This document shows, piece by piece, positions 8,064-18,626 of a stretch of 64,000 bases of DNA. The notes under the pieces were generated by a model. It saw only the letters and a list, made by a program, of their open reading frames with translations, had not been told where the DNA came from and did not search any database. How positions within the stretch are numbered: position 1 is the stretch's first letter; every line of letters begins with the position of its first letter. Source of the stretch: Ruminococcus sp. (GTDB lineage: Bacteria > Bacillota > Clostridia > Oscillospirales > Acutalibacteraceae); the NCBI GenBank assembly GCA_003521625.1, contig DPHV01000031.1:62001-126000 (forward strand). Reading direction: 5' to 3'. Made by a program: the position numbers and the translations under genes.

Positions 8064-9027
8064 AAATTTCACGCAGCCTTTCTCTGATTGTATCCGTGTC
8101 GGTTTTGGTTCTTATGCCGCTTGCAATAATGTGGATAACCTTTTTTTCAGCCTCGCAGCCAAGGTAATATCCGAGTAGCGGCTCTGCACCTTCACTTGCA
8201 CGCTTGCAGCTTTCCTTTGCAGTTTTAATCAGCCTGTTGTCAACAAACCTTTCAAATGCAGACGGAGATTTTTTGTATTCGCTTATTGCTTCACCGCAGC
8301 CGTATTCGCTGTATTTTGAAAGCTCGTCAACGAGTGAATCAATGCCTTTTAAGGCGGCTGAAATTACCGAGCTTTTTCTGAAATCGTCAACATCGCACAA
8401 GGCTTTGAGCAGATAATCCATACTCGTGCCTGTGCGTGCACTGCGGAGAGCAATTTTTATGTTGCTGTAAAAAACATAGGTTTTAAAATAAGTTTTAAGA
8501 AACTGCGAACTAAAGCCTTCGGCAGATGAAATCATCTTTTCCATAAGCGCTTTATCAACCAAAGCGTCGCTCATTCGTGCGTCACCTGTATGGGCAAGCG
8601 TTTCGTAAGCCTCGTCAGCTGCTTTTGCAAGCCAGTCGGGAAGAAGTGAAAACTTCCTCTTTTCAACAGCCTCCTTGAGCGTTTCAACGCTGATTGTAAG
8701 GGGAGTTAAAATAAGCTCGCCGTAATCACGATTAGCCATTGTGCCCTTTAAAACGACCTTGAGATTGTGAACGTCGTTCTGATAGAAAAACGGGTTGAAA
8801 ATCTCAAAATCGGGAGCAACGCTTTTTAGGTAATCCCACATAGCTTTTGTGTGGCTGTCGATAATTTCCTCAACCGTTTTGCCGTCGCCGTAGCCCTTGT
8901 CGGACAAAAGCCTTGCAAGCTCGTTTTCATCCTTGCAGGCAAGCAGCCTGTCTATGTCGGCGCTTGTAAAAAGCGAGGTTTCCTTTGCACGTACGGAGCC
9001 TATGGAAAATTCATATGATAAAGCCAT
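8056..9027 (-). CDS. ntpC: V-type ATPase subunit C (d-type rotor cap)
   Basis: A 323-residue helical protein, homologous by pattern to NtpC / V-type subunit d, the funnel that joins the rotor axle to the membrane c-ring. It shows the N-terminal Ala-Leu-Ser-Tyr-Glu-Phe-Ser-Ile-Gly-Ser-Val-Arg-Ala-Lys-Glu, and the central Gln-Asn-Asp-Val-His-Asn-Leu-Lys motif that is characteristic of the family. The length is slightly short of the usual 330-350. It lies 11 nt after ntpE and overlaps ntpG. Confidence 0.94.
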   Translation of the reverse strand: MALSYEFSIGSVRAKETSLFTSADIDRLLACKDENELARLLSDKGYGDGKTVEEIIDSHTKAMWDYLKSVAPDFEIFNPFFYQNDVHNLKVVLKGTMANRDYGELILTPLTISVETLKEAVEKRKFSLLPDWLAKAADEAYETLAHTGDARMSDALVDKALMEKMISSAEGFSSQFLKTYFKTYVFYSNIKIALRSARTGTSMDYLLKALCDVDDFRKSSVISAALKGIDSLVDELSKYSEYGCGEAISEYKKSPSAFERFVDNRLIKTAKESCKRASEGAEPLLGYYLGCEAEKKVIHIIASGIRTKTDTDTIRERLREIYG

Positions 9028-9038
9028 TGAATTCCTCC

Positions 9039-9620
9039 TTACTGTGCAAAAAGCTCACGGTTTATCAGGTCTTCGAGTTCGCCGCTTTTTTCGCTGATTA
9101 TTGCGGCAAAGTCCATATTTTCTTCAATATCGCCGCATTTTAAGATAAATCCGCCTGAAATATCAGCCGCAGTTTTGCTTACCGTTGCATTCAGACCGAT
9201 TTGTGAAAGCCTGTTTTCAAAGTCAGAGGGCAGGCGTGAAATATCCTTTGAATTAAGCATAATTTCGCCTGATTTGCCGCTCAGCTTTGAAGCAAGCTTG
9301 TAGATTATTTCAAAATACTGCTTATCGTCAAGGCTTGTAAGATATTCAAGGATTTTTGACATAGTAATGTCAATTTCCTTACGGCGCCTTTTTAGCAAGG
9401 CATTTCTTACAGAAAGCTCTGCACTGCTTTTAGAGGAAGCGTTCATCTGTTTTACCTTGACTTCGGCTTTTTTAGCAATTTCGAGGGCTGCCTGTTCAGC
9501 CTGCGCTTTGCCGTCTTTAAGAATCTGCGAGCAGGTTTCTTCGGCTTTTGCGTTTATTGCTTTTATGTTTTCGTCGCAGTCTGACTTTATGCGGTCAAGA
9601 ATTTTGTCGCCGCCGTTCAT
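9039..9620 (-). CDS. ntpE: V-type ATPase peripheral stalk subunit E
   Basis: A 193-residue protein. Residues 1-90 are a long charged helix rich in Ala, Lys and Glu (coiled coil), and residues 100-190 a small mixed domain ending in the conserved pattern Gly-Gly-Phe-Ile-Leu-Lys-x-Gly-Asp-Ile. This is the E subunit, which pairs with NtpF to make the stator stalks. The order of genes (K-E-C) is that of the Enterococcus ntp operon. It starts at ATG behind an AGGTGG site and sits 30 nt after ntpK. Confidence 0.92.
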   Translation of the reverse strand: MNGGDKILDRIKSDCDENIKAINAKAEETCSQILKDGKAQAEQAALEIAKKAEVKVKQMNASSKSSAELSVRNALLKRRRKEIDITMSKILEYLTSLDDKQYFEIIYKLASKLSGKSGEIMLNSKDISRLPSDFENRLSQIGLNATVSKTAADISGGFILKCGDIEENMDFAAIISEKSGELEDLINRELFAQ

Positions 9621-9650
9621 ACAGACCCCACCTTTCTGTTCATATTTTTA

Positions 9651-12106
<2,456 letters not shown>

Positions 12107-12139
12107 TTTTCTATCACCACACTTTGTGATTGACTAAAA

Positions 12140-12451
12140 TCAGTCAATAAGGTAATTTACTGCATTTTTGATTACATCTGAACGGTTCTTTTCTGCGGTT
12201 TCGGAAATTTTTTTACATTTGATTTCCGATAATGCACTGGCTTCATCAAGCACCTTTTTGCCGTCTGCCTTTGCCTTTTCAAACATAGCCTGTGCCTTGG
12301 TTTCAGCCTCGGCTTTAGCGTTCTGAATCAGCTTTTCGCAGTCTTTTTTAGCCTGTACAACTGCCTGTTCAGCCCTTGCTTTTGCTTCGGCTTCACGTTC
12401 TTTACAGTCGTTTTCAGCGTTTAAAACGGCGTCCAACATATCCTTAGCCAT
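12140..12451 (-). CDS. ntpF: V-type ATPase peripheral stalk subunit (NtpF/G-type)
   Basis: A 103-residue protein, nearly all a single charged helix (Ala, Lys, Glu rich heptads from residue 15 to 90). This is the form of the small stator-stalk subunit that coils with subunit E. Sequence identity in such helices is uninformative, so the call rests on shape and on its place as first gene of an operon with the E. hirae order F-I-K-E-C-G-A-B-D. The ATG follows AAGGAG at good spacing. A promoter lies about 75 nt upstream. Confidence 0.85.
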   Translation of the reverse strand: MAKDMLDAVLNAENDCKEREAEAKARAEQAVVQAKKDCEKLIQNAKAEAETKAQAMFEKAKADGKKVLDEASALSEIKCKKISETAEKNRSDVIKNAVNYLID

Positions 12452-12527
12452 AATTCATCTCCTTGCTGTGTCAAAAAGAAGTTTTGTTTTTATTGAAAAT
12501 AAATATATAAAAATATTTATAAACTAC

Positions 12528-12556
12528 AATATAACATATTTTTCGTAAAAAATCAA
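12528..12556 (-). promoter_or_regulatory. Sigma-A-type promoter of the ntp operon
   Basis: On the minus strand: TTGATT (12556-12551), 17 nt, TATATT (12533-12528). Transcription would begin near 12521 and leave a leader of about 70 nt before ntpF. This is the only good promoter seen for the nine-gene operon. The rest of the 311-nt divergent gap to ybaK is very AT-rich. Confidence 0.6.
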
Positions 12557-12691
12557 TCATTATTTGGAATATAATGTGTGTATTTTAGGCAAATTATATG
12601 TTTTGTCGGTTTTTAGCTAACAATTTAAAATATTGAAGTGAAAAGTCACTGTTTATTTCTGTTTTCGGCAAAAATAGTATAAGCAAAACTA

Positions 12692-12720
12692 TTGAAATGA
12701 ACAAAACATTTTGTTATTCT
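12692..12720 (+). promoter_or_regulatory. Possible promoter of ybaK
   Basis: TTGAAA (12692-12697), 17 nt, TATTCT (12715-12720). The -35 is good and the -10 weak. It is placed 43 nt before the ybaK start. Confidence 0.4.
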
Positions 12721-12762
12721 AATATTACCAATAAATATTAATTTAAAAGGCAGACGATAATA

Positions 12763-13242
12763 ATGGCAGAATTCAAGACAAATGTAATGAGAATACTCGA
12801 CAGAGAGGGTGTAGAATACACCGCGCACGAATATCCGCACGGCAAGGAAGCCGTTGACGGAGTGAGCGTTGCAAAGCTCCTTGGGCAGAATCCCGAATAT
12901 GTTTTCAAAACCCTTGTCACAAAGGGAAGTAAGGACTACTATGTTTTTGCAGTACCCGTAGCTGACGAGCTTGACTTGAAAAAGTGCGCCAAAAGCGTAG
13001 GTGAAAAGTCGGTTGAGATGATTCACGTAAAGGATATTACCAAGGTGACAGGTTACGTAAGGGGAGGCTGTTCTCCGCTTGGAATGAAAAAGCAGTACAA
13101 AACGACATTTCACATTACGGCGCAGGATATTCCGCAGATTATCGTCAGCGCAGGAAAAATCGGCTATCAGATTGACTTAAAGCCTGTTGACCTTATCCGC
13201 CTTACAAACGGACAGTGTGCTGACATTGTGAAAGGGCAGTGA
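12763..13242 (+). CDS. ybaK: Cys-tRNA(Pro) deacylase, YbaK/EbsC family
   Basis: A 159-residue single-domain editing enzyme. The family hydrolyses Cys wrongly charged onto tRNA-Pro. Visible hallmarks are the Phe-Lys-Thr-Leu-Val segment near residue 48, the catalytic-site Lys in that segment, and the late Val-Arg-Gly-Gly-Cys-Ser-Pro-Leu-Gly-Met-Lys-Lys motif typical of YbaK. The length is normal. It is transcribed alone, divergently from the ntp operon, and followed by a palindromic repeat and then a two-way terminator. The ribosome site (AAAGG) is a little far from the ATG. Confidence 0.92.
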   Translation: MAEFKTNVMRILDREGVEYTAHEYPHGKEAVDGVSVAKLLGQNPEYVFKTLVTKGSKDYYVFAVPVADELDLKKCAKSVGEKSVEMIHVKDITKVTGYVRGGCSPLGMKKQYKTTFHITAQDIPQIIVSAGKIGYQIDLKPVDLIRLTNGQCADIVKGQ

Positions 13243-13255
13243 TTATTTTCACTAT

Positions 13256-13338
13256 CGTAGGGACACGGCGTGCCGTGTCCACACATAAATTGCGTTGCAA
13301 TTTATGTGAAAGGGACGTCTGGGAAGCCGTCCCTACGG
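13256..13338. repeat. Small palindromic repeat element (CGTAGGGA family)
   Basis: An 83-bp element bounded by CGTAGGGA and TCCCTACG. It holds a 9-bp hairpin GGACACGGC-GT-GCCGTGTCC (13261-13280) and a second palindrome, CATAAATTGC-GTT-GCAATTTATG. The first 25 bases recur exactly at 54091-54115, and related ends occur at 20466-20542. It has no coding content. It is probably a non-autonomous or REP-like repeat. Confidence 0.8.
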
Positions 13339-13366
13339 AAAGATTTACAAACAACAACCATAAAAT

Positions 13367-13404
13367 CAAAAAGCGAACGGATTTGTGCCGTTCGCTTTTA
13401 CTTT
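13367..13404. terminator. Bidirectional terminator between ybaK and ybjQ
   Basis: AGCGAACGG (13372-13380) pairs with CCGTTCGCT (13388-13396). There is a run of A on the left and of T on the right, so it can serve both convergent genes. Confidence 0.8.
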
Positions 13405-13406
13405 AA

Positions 13407-13718
13407 TTATACAAATTTTACCGCAGTACCGTATGCAAGCACCTCGGCGGCCTGCTGCATAACCGAAGCAGAGGTGTATCTTACACCGACAATTGCGTCA
13501 GCGCCCATAGCCGCAGCCTGGTCAATCATACGCTGAGTTGCAATAGCTCTTGACTTTGCCATCATCTCTGTGTATGACTTAAGCTCACCGCCTACCATTG
13601 TTTTAAAGCCCTGTCCCATATCGCTGAACATATGCTTTGACTGGATAGTATTGCCCGTAACAAGTCCGAGCGTTGCACAGTTTTTGCCTGAAACGGTTTC
13701 TGTAGTAACTAAAATCAT
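13407..13718 (-). CDS. ybjQ: YbjQ/UPF0145 family protein
   Basis: A 103-residue protein of the YbjQ (DUF74, putative heavy-metal binding) family, which forms pentamers. The exact biological role is not settled. Characteristic segments are Thr-Thr-Glu-Thr-Val-Ser-Gly at the start, Gly-Gly-Glu-Leu-Lys-Ser-Tyr-Thr in the middle and Ala-Asp-Ala-Ile-Val-Gly-Val-Arg-Tyr towards the end. ATG at 13718 is used because GAGGAG lies eight nt before it. An upstream GTG at 13727 overlaps that ribosome site. It lies 49 nt after the RND exporter gene on the same strand and may be co-transcribed with it. Confidence 0.9.
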   Translation of the reverse strand: MILVTTETVSGKNCATLGLVTGNTIQSKHMFSDMGQGFKTMVGGELKSYTEMMAKSRAIATQRMIDQAAAMGADAIVGVRYTSASVMQQAAEVLAYGTAVKFV

Positions 13719-13767
13719 TTGTACCACTCCTCATAAAATTTATGTAACTATTTTACAATATATTGCT

Positions 13768-16700
13768 TTATTCGTCAATAGCTTCAAGCTCGCTTTCTTC
13801 AACCTTGCTAAGCTCCTTTTTGTTGAATGCATCATAAATCACGGGAATAATGTAGAGAGTCATAAATGTTGCGTAAATCAGACCGCCTATGCAGACAATT
13901 GCAAGCGGCTGCATCATCTCTGCACCTGTTCCGATTCCGAGAGCCATTACGGAAAGTCCGAGAATTGTGGTGAGAGCTGTTATAAGGATAGGTCTCATTC
14001 TCGTTTTGCCTGCTTCAACAATCGCCTCAACACGCTCTTTTCCGTCACGGCGCAGTCTGTTGATGTAGTCAACAAGCACGATGCCGTTGTTTACGATGAT
14101 ACCGCAAAGCATTATGAAACCAATTAGCGAAACAACGCTTACGTCAAAGCCTGTGATAAGCAGACCGAGGAAACCGCCGGTGAATGCAAGGGGAATTGTA
14201 AACATAATGATAAACGGTGATTTAAGGCTCTGGAACTGGGCAACCATAATCAGATAGATTAAAACTACGCCGAGCAATAACATAAGGACGAGCTGTGACA
14301 TTGCGTCCATTGTCGCCTTGTTACTGCCTGCAAATTCAATTGAACAGCCCTCGGGGAATTTATACTCGTCAAACAGCTTTTCGGCTTTGTTTGAAACATC
14401 AGTAAGGGTATAGCCGTCCTTAAGCGTACCTGTAATTGAAAGATAGCGTTTCTGGTCCTGACGTTTGATTACATCTATTGTTTCCGACTTTGAAATATCG
14501 GCAATTGAGGAAAGTGAGGTTGTCTTTTCGTTTTCCTCGCTGTCTTTGTAGGTTATGTCAATGCTACCGATTTTATCGGGAGAAATCTTTTTGCTTTCGT
14601 CCTTGACGATTACAACGTCAAGGTCGCTGCCGTTGCCGTTTGTAAGAGCTGTTGAGGTTTTTTCGCTTGCAACCGCAGATGCAACCTGCTGGTACACCTG
14701 CGCAACGGTAAGTCCTTTTTTAGCGGCTTTTGCTTTGTTTACGCTTACCTTGATTTCGGGAGAGGTTGCGCCCACTCCGCTGTCGGTTTCATCAATTCCC
14801 TCAACGGTTTCAAGCTGTTTAGCCATATCCTCGGCTGTTTTCTTGAGTGTTTCAATATCTTCGCCGTAGAGTGTGATTTCTATTCCGCCGTTACCGAGAA
14901 CAGATGACATTGAGCTTGTCGAAGAGCCGCCGCTAACGCTGATTTCACCCTTTACCTTTTCAAGGTCATCGCTTAATCTGTCGCAGATTTCTTCGCTCTT
15001 TTTAGTGTATTCGTCCTTGAGCACTCCGTAAGCGGTCACACTTCCTGTGTCTGCTGACGAGCCGCCCGAAAGTCCCATAAGACTTGTGCTGCTGCCCGTT
15101 ATTACACCGACGGTTTCAAACTCGTCATATCCGTTCAGCACCTTGTTAATCTGCTCGGCTGTGTCGATTGTTTCTTCAAGAGTTGCGTTGTCATCAAGCT
15201 TTGCAGAAATCTGAACTTCGGTACTGCTCATATTCGGCATAAAGCTGAAGCCCTTTGCAAGTGCACCGAATATACTTGCACCAAGTACGGCAACTACAAC
15301 GAGAATTGAACATACCTTGTGGCGAAGCACAAAACGCAGAGATTTTTCATAGCCTTTGATGATTTTGCTGTTTTCGGGATTTTTCTGCGGCTTGATTTTG
15401 CGCAGCATACGTTGTCCCATTGCAGGAACAAGAGTAAGTGCGACAATAAGGCTTGCAAGCAGTGAGTATGCAATTGTGAGCGCCATATCGACAAACAGCT
15501 GTCTTGTGATTCCTTCGACAAAAACAATCGGAAGGAATACGCAGATTGTTGTAAGCGTTGATGAGGCGATTGCGCCTGCAACCTGCTTTGCACCGTTAAG
15601 CGACGCCTGAATTGCAGAATAGCCCAGACCTCTTAATCGGTAGATATTTTCAATTACAACCACCGAGTTGTCAACCAGCATTCCGACGCCGATTGCAAGT
15701 CCGGAAAGTGAAATCATATTCAGTGTTACTCCGCTGAAATACATAAGTACAATCGCAAAGACAACGCTTATCGGAATTGAGCAGGCAACTATTACAGTCG
15801 GTTTTATATCACGCAGGAACAAAAACAGAATTATTATTGCCAAAAGTGCGCCAAGAAGCAGGTTCTGGAGTACACTGTTAATTACAATTGAAATGTAGTC
15901 GCCCTGACTGTAGAGGTTAGTGAAGTTAAGTCCTTCATTCTCATTGCTTAATTCTTCAAGAGTGGTATTTATGTTTTCACATACGGTTGAGGTTGCAATG
16001 TCGCTTTGCTTTGAAAAGCTGAGCACAATACCTGGGTTGCCGTTGATTTTAGCGTAAATTTCCTCGGAATTATCTTTGAGAAATACGTCAGCCACATCGT
16101 CAAGAGTGACAACACCGATACCGTCAATCTTTGTGTCAAAAAGCACAAGGTTTTTGAGTTCCTTTTCATTGGCAACCTTGTCGCCGACACGTACCATATA
16201 TTTGTTGTTTTCGTCATCGGTAACGTAGCCTGCCGGCATTGAAAAGTTCTGTGCTGTGAGAATATTGGAAACAGTTTCAAGCGTGACGGTATTGTTCATA
16301 TCCGCCTTGTTTTTTGCCTTGTCCTTCTGCTCCTTTAAGGTATCTATTGAACCCTGAACTTCTTTTTTGGCGGAGTCAAGCTGTGTTACAGCACTCTGAA
16401 CCTCACCCTGCTTTGCAGTCAGCGTTGAAAGTGCAGATGACATTTTAAAGTCTGTGCTTGACTGTTGCTTTGAAATTGTGGCGAGTGCGCTGTCAACGGA
16501 AACCGACTTGTCGTCAAGTCCGCTGATTGCGCTGTCGATTTGTGCAATACCGCTGTTGATTACGGCGATTTTATCTGTCAGCTCTTGGAGAGTGGAATCA
16601 AGCTTTGATGTATCAGTTCCAAGCTCTGCTAGAGTTTCGTTAATCTGACTGAGTGAGCTGTCAACCTTTGAAAGAGCGGCGTTTGCGGACTCAATTGCAA

Positions 16701-17805
16701 GAGCCAGTCCTTCTTTTCTTATATTAAACGGCTTTAGCTGTTCGTCAATCTCTTCAAGCTGTTTTTCAAGCTGTTTATACTCCTCGCTGTCCTTGTCAAG
16801 AGTAATCATCTGGTTTACAATTGCTACGTAATTGTCGCTTATTTGATTAAGAGTGTTGAGCGTGTCGGTAAGCTCTTTCTTTTGAGCAAGCAACTCCTCG
16901 TAGGAAGTCTTTATTGACAAAAGAGCCTGATAAGCTGTTTCAAGCGTTTGCTTTGTCTGCGTAAGTGAAGCTTTCTGGTCAAGCAGCTGCATTTTTGCAG
17001 ATAAAAGCCGGGTTTTGCCGCTTTCGGCGTTCTTTTGTGCGTCCTCAAGCTGTGATGCTACAGACTCCTGCTGTGCGTTAATCTGCTCAATGGAGGAGCT
17101 GATTGTCTGACTTCCGCTTTCAGCTTTGCTGATGTTGTCGTCAATTTCCTTTTTTGCGCTGTTCAGCTTATCCTCTACGTCTGAAAACTGGTCGTCGAGT
17201 GCCGCTGAAATCTTCTTGTTGAGCGCATCAATTTTTTTCTGTGAGATTACGACGTTTTCTTTTTCAACAACAATACCCTTGTCCGAAACCGAGGCAACGC
17301 CGTCAATTCCCTCAAGCTTGTTTAAAAGCTCGTCGCTTACGTAATCGGACAGCTCGTTTCTGTCCTTGCCCTTGTATTCAACAGCCGTCATAGCAACAGG
17401 CAGCATACTCGGGTTTGCCTTGATAAGGTACGGCGTCCCTACTCCGTCAGGCCAGTTGTCCGAGATTGTGTCAAGGCTTGAACGCAAATCAACTGTTGCG
17501 GTGTCCATATTCGTGCCGTCCTCAAACTCGATTATGAGCACCGAGTAGTTTTCGGCAGAATTAGAGGTAATATCCTTTACGCCGTCAATAGTTGAAATTG
17601 ACTGTTCAAGCGGTTTTGTTACGGTTGATTCAACAGTTTCGGGCGTTTGTCCGCCGTATGTTGTCATAATCATCGCATAGGGAAAGTCCATATTCGGCAG
17701 TAAGTCGGGCGTCATTTTCAGAAAAGACACAACGCCGAGCACGATGACGATTACAACGCAGACAAAAACTGTCATCGGTTTTTTTACACTGAATTTTGAT
17801 AGCAT
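13768..17805 (-). CDS. RND-superfamily efflux permease with a long coiled-coil insertion
   Basis: A 1345-residue inner-membrane exporter of the HAE1/AcrB type. There is one membrane helix at residues 12-30, then large outside domain one, a bundle of helices including Gly-Met-Leu-Val-Asp-Asn-Ser-Val-Val-Val-Ile-Glu-Asn (helix 4, one of two usual Asp kept), outside domain two, and a second bundle with Val-Asn-Asn-Gly-Ile-Val-Leu-Val-Asp-Tyr. Usual family length is about 1020-1050. The excess is a block of about 310 residues, roughly 190-500, with coiled-coil heptads inside outside domain one. No adaptor (MFP) or outer-membrane gene is near, as expected for a single-membrane cell. It follows the TetR gene by 20 nt and has an AGGAG site. 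The substrate is unknown. Confidence 0.9.
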   Translation of the reverse strand: MLSKFSVKKPMTVFVCVVIVIVLGVVSFLKMTPDLLPNMDFPYAMIMTTYGGQTPETVESTVTKPLEQSISTIDGVKDITSNSAENYSVLIIEFEDGTNMDTATVDLRSSLDTISDNWPDGVGTPYLIKANPSMLPVAMTAVEYKGKDRNELSDYVSDELLNKLEGIDGVASVSDKGIVVEKENVVISQKKIDALNKKISAALDDQFSDVEDKLNSAKKEIDDNISKAESGSQTISSSIEQINAQQESVASQLEDAQKNAESGKTRLLSAKMQLLDQKASLTQTKQTLETAYQALLSIKTSYEELLAQKKELTDTLNTLNQISDNYVAIVNQMITLDKDSEEYKQLEKQLEEIDEQLKPFNIRKEGLALAIESANAALSKVDSSLSQINETLAELGTDTSKLDSTLQELTDKIAVINSGIAQIDSAISGLDDKSVSVDSALATISKQQSSTDFKMSSALSTLTAKQGEVQSAVTQLDSAKKEVQGSIDTLKEQKDKAKNKADMNNTVTLETVSNILTAQNFSMPAGYVTDDENNKYMVRVGDKVANEKELKNLVLFDTKIDGIGVVTLDDVADVFLKDNSEEIYAKINGNPGIVLSFSKQSDIATSTVCENINTTLEELSNENEGLNFTNLYSQGDYISIVINSVLQNLLLGALLAIIILFLFLRDIKPTVIVACSIPISVVFAIVLMYFSGVTLNMISLSGLAIGVGMLVDNSVVVIENIYRLRGLGYSAIQASLNGAKQVAGAIASSTLTTICVFLPIVFVEGITRQLFVDMALTIAYSLLASLIVALTLVPAMGQRMLRKIKPQKNPENSKIIKGYEKSLRFVLRHKVCSILVVVAVLGASIFGALAKGFSFMPNMSSTEVQISAKLDDNATLEETIDTAEQINKVLNGYDEFETVGVITGSSTSLMGLSGGSSADTGSVTAYGVLKDEYTKKSEEICDRLSDDLEKVKGEISVSGGSSTSSMSSVLGNGGIEITLYGEDIETLKKTAEDMAKQLETVEGIDETDSGVGATSPEIKVSVNKAKAAKKGLTVAQVYQQVASAVASEKTSTALTNGNGSDLDVVIVKDESKKISPDKIGSIDITYKDSEENEKTTSLSSIADISKSETIDVIKRQDQKRYLSITGTLKDGYTLTDVSNKAEKLFDEYKFPEGCSIEFAGSNKATMDAMSQLVLMLLLGVVLIYLIMVAQFQSLKSPFIIMFTIPLAFTGGFLGLLITGFDVSVVSLIGFIMLCGIIVNNGIVLVDYINRLRRDGKERVEAIVEAGKTRMRPILITALTTILGLSVMALGIGTGAEMMQPLAIVCIGGLIYATFMTLYIIPVIYDAFNKKELSKVEESELEAIDE

Positions 17806-17825
17806 TTGCTTGTACTCCTGAAATT

Positions 17826-18446
17826 TTAATTCTTTATTGCAACTGCGCCGCTCTTGATTATTTCAAGCTTGCGCAGAAAATCTTTTTTGACATTATCGCA
17901 GTCCATTCCCACAACAAAAACATCAAAGATTGCGTTTTTGAGCACCTGTGTAAGAATCTGCGAAAGGGACTTAACGTCCTCGTCGCTTTTATATTTCAGA
18001 CAATCCCTGTTAAACTGATTTGAAAATTCACGGAAAGGAGCTAATCCCTCAAATCTGTTGAGCAAATATTCGGAAATCAAATCATCGTTTGCACGAAGAT
18101 TTTTCATCAGATTTTTCAGAATCATCTTCTGTTTTTTGTCCTTGCCAAAGTCGGTGATTATATCAAACAGCTTTTCGTATGTATAGAAAATATCGCCGTT
18201 TGAGTATTGCAGTGCCTTGCGACCGCCCTCGACGGAAAGATCGGCAAAGGTCTTTACAAGCACCTCAACAAGGTCAACTTTGTCGTCAAAATACTGGTAA
18301 AAGCTTCCTCTTGAAATATTCGCCGCTTTGATTATGCGGTTTATGCTGACTTTTTCCGTAGCTGAGCTTGCAAATTCCTGCATAACAGCGTTTATAATTC
18401 TCTGTCTTTTTTCTTCGGGAAGATTGTAAAATGTCTTTTTAATCAC
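17826..18446 (-). CDS. TetR family transcriptional regulator
   Basis: A 206-residue protein with an N-terminal TetR helix-turn-helix. Recognisable are Ile-Ile-Asn-Ala-Val-Met-Gln-Glu-Phe at residues 16-24, then Arg-Ile-Ile-Lys-Ala-Ala-Asn-Ile-Ser-Arg-Gly-Ser-Phe-Tyr-Gln-Tyr-Phe, the recognition helix. The C-terminal ligand domain has no assigned specificity. The start is GTG at 18446, preceded by AGGAGGTG at seven nt. It is the first gene of a two- or three-gene unit with the RND exporter, so it most likely represses its own operon and responds to an exported compound (inference). Confidence 0.92.
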   Translation of the reverse strand: MIKKTFYNLPEEKRQRIINAVMQEFASSATEKVSINRIIKAANISRGSFYQYFDDKVDLVEVLVKTFADLSVEGGRKALQYSNGDIFYTYEKLFDIITDFGKDKKQKMILKNLMKNLRANDDLISEYLLNRFEGLAPFREFSNQFNRDCLKYKSDEDVKSLSQILTQVLKNAIFDVFVVGMDCDNVKKDFLRKLEIIKSGAVAIKN

Positions 18447-18469
18447 TTTAAGACACCTCCTGATTATTG

Positions 18470-18497
18470 TGACAACCTATCATATGAACACTTGTCA
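18470..18497. promoter_or_regulatory. Candidate TetR operator
   Basis: TGACAA (18470-18475) and TTGTCA (18492-18497) form an inverted repeat with 16 bases between. Inside it lies an imperfect palindrome ATGA...TCAT. The site is just downstream of the -10 box of the tetR/RND promoter, where a bound repressor would block transcription. The assignment is by position and symmetry only. Confidence 0.45.
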
Positions 18498-18499
18498 TA

Positions 18500-18528
18500 A
18501 TTATAATTCCATAAAAGCCCATTGTCAA
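18500..18528 (-). promoter_or_regulatory. Consensus sigma-A promoter of the tetR/RND unit
   Basis: Read on the minus strand: TTGACA (18528-18523), 17 nt, TATAAT (18505-18500), identical to the sigma-70/sigma-A consensus at both boxes. Confidence 0.85.
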
Positions 18529-18585
18529 CATTTTCCTGATTTTGTTTTGTGAAAGTTTTATGAATTTTTGGTAAGAAACTTGTGT

Positions 18586-18619
18586 AAAACAACAAAGCAG
18601 GACGGATTAACCGTCCTGC
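18586..18619 (-). terminator. Terminator of the O-antigen-ligase-like gene
   Basis: On the minus strand, GCAGGACGG and CCGTCCTGC arms (18611-18619 with 18597-18605) with a five-base loop, followed by TTTGTTGTTTT. It begins eight nt after the stop codon. Confidence 0.8.
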
Positions 18620-18626
18620 AAGGAAT

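Noticed and set aside
12646..13113. Minus-strand frame of 155 codons opposite ybaK
   Set aside because: ybaK on the plus strand has full family motifs. The reverse frame has no ribosome site or motif.
13256..13338. CRISPR-like repeat
   Set aside because: The copies are isolated palindromes without regular spacers, here and elsewhere in the window. No cas gene was seen.
13768..17805. Fusion of an RND permease with a separate protein, or a frameshift
   Set aside because: The reading frame is continuous, the coiled coil lies within the first outside domain, and both halves of the permease are complete.
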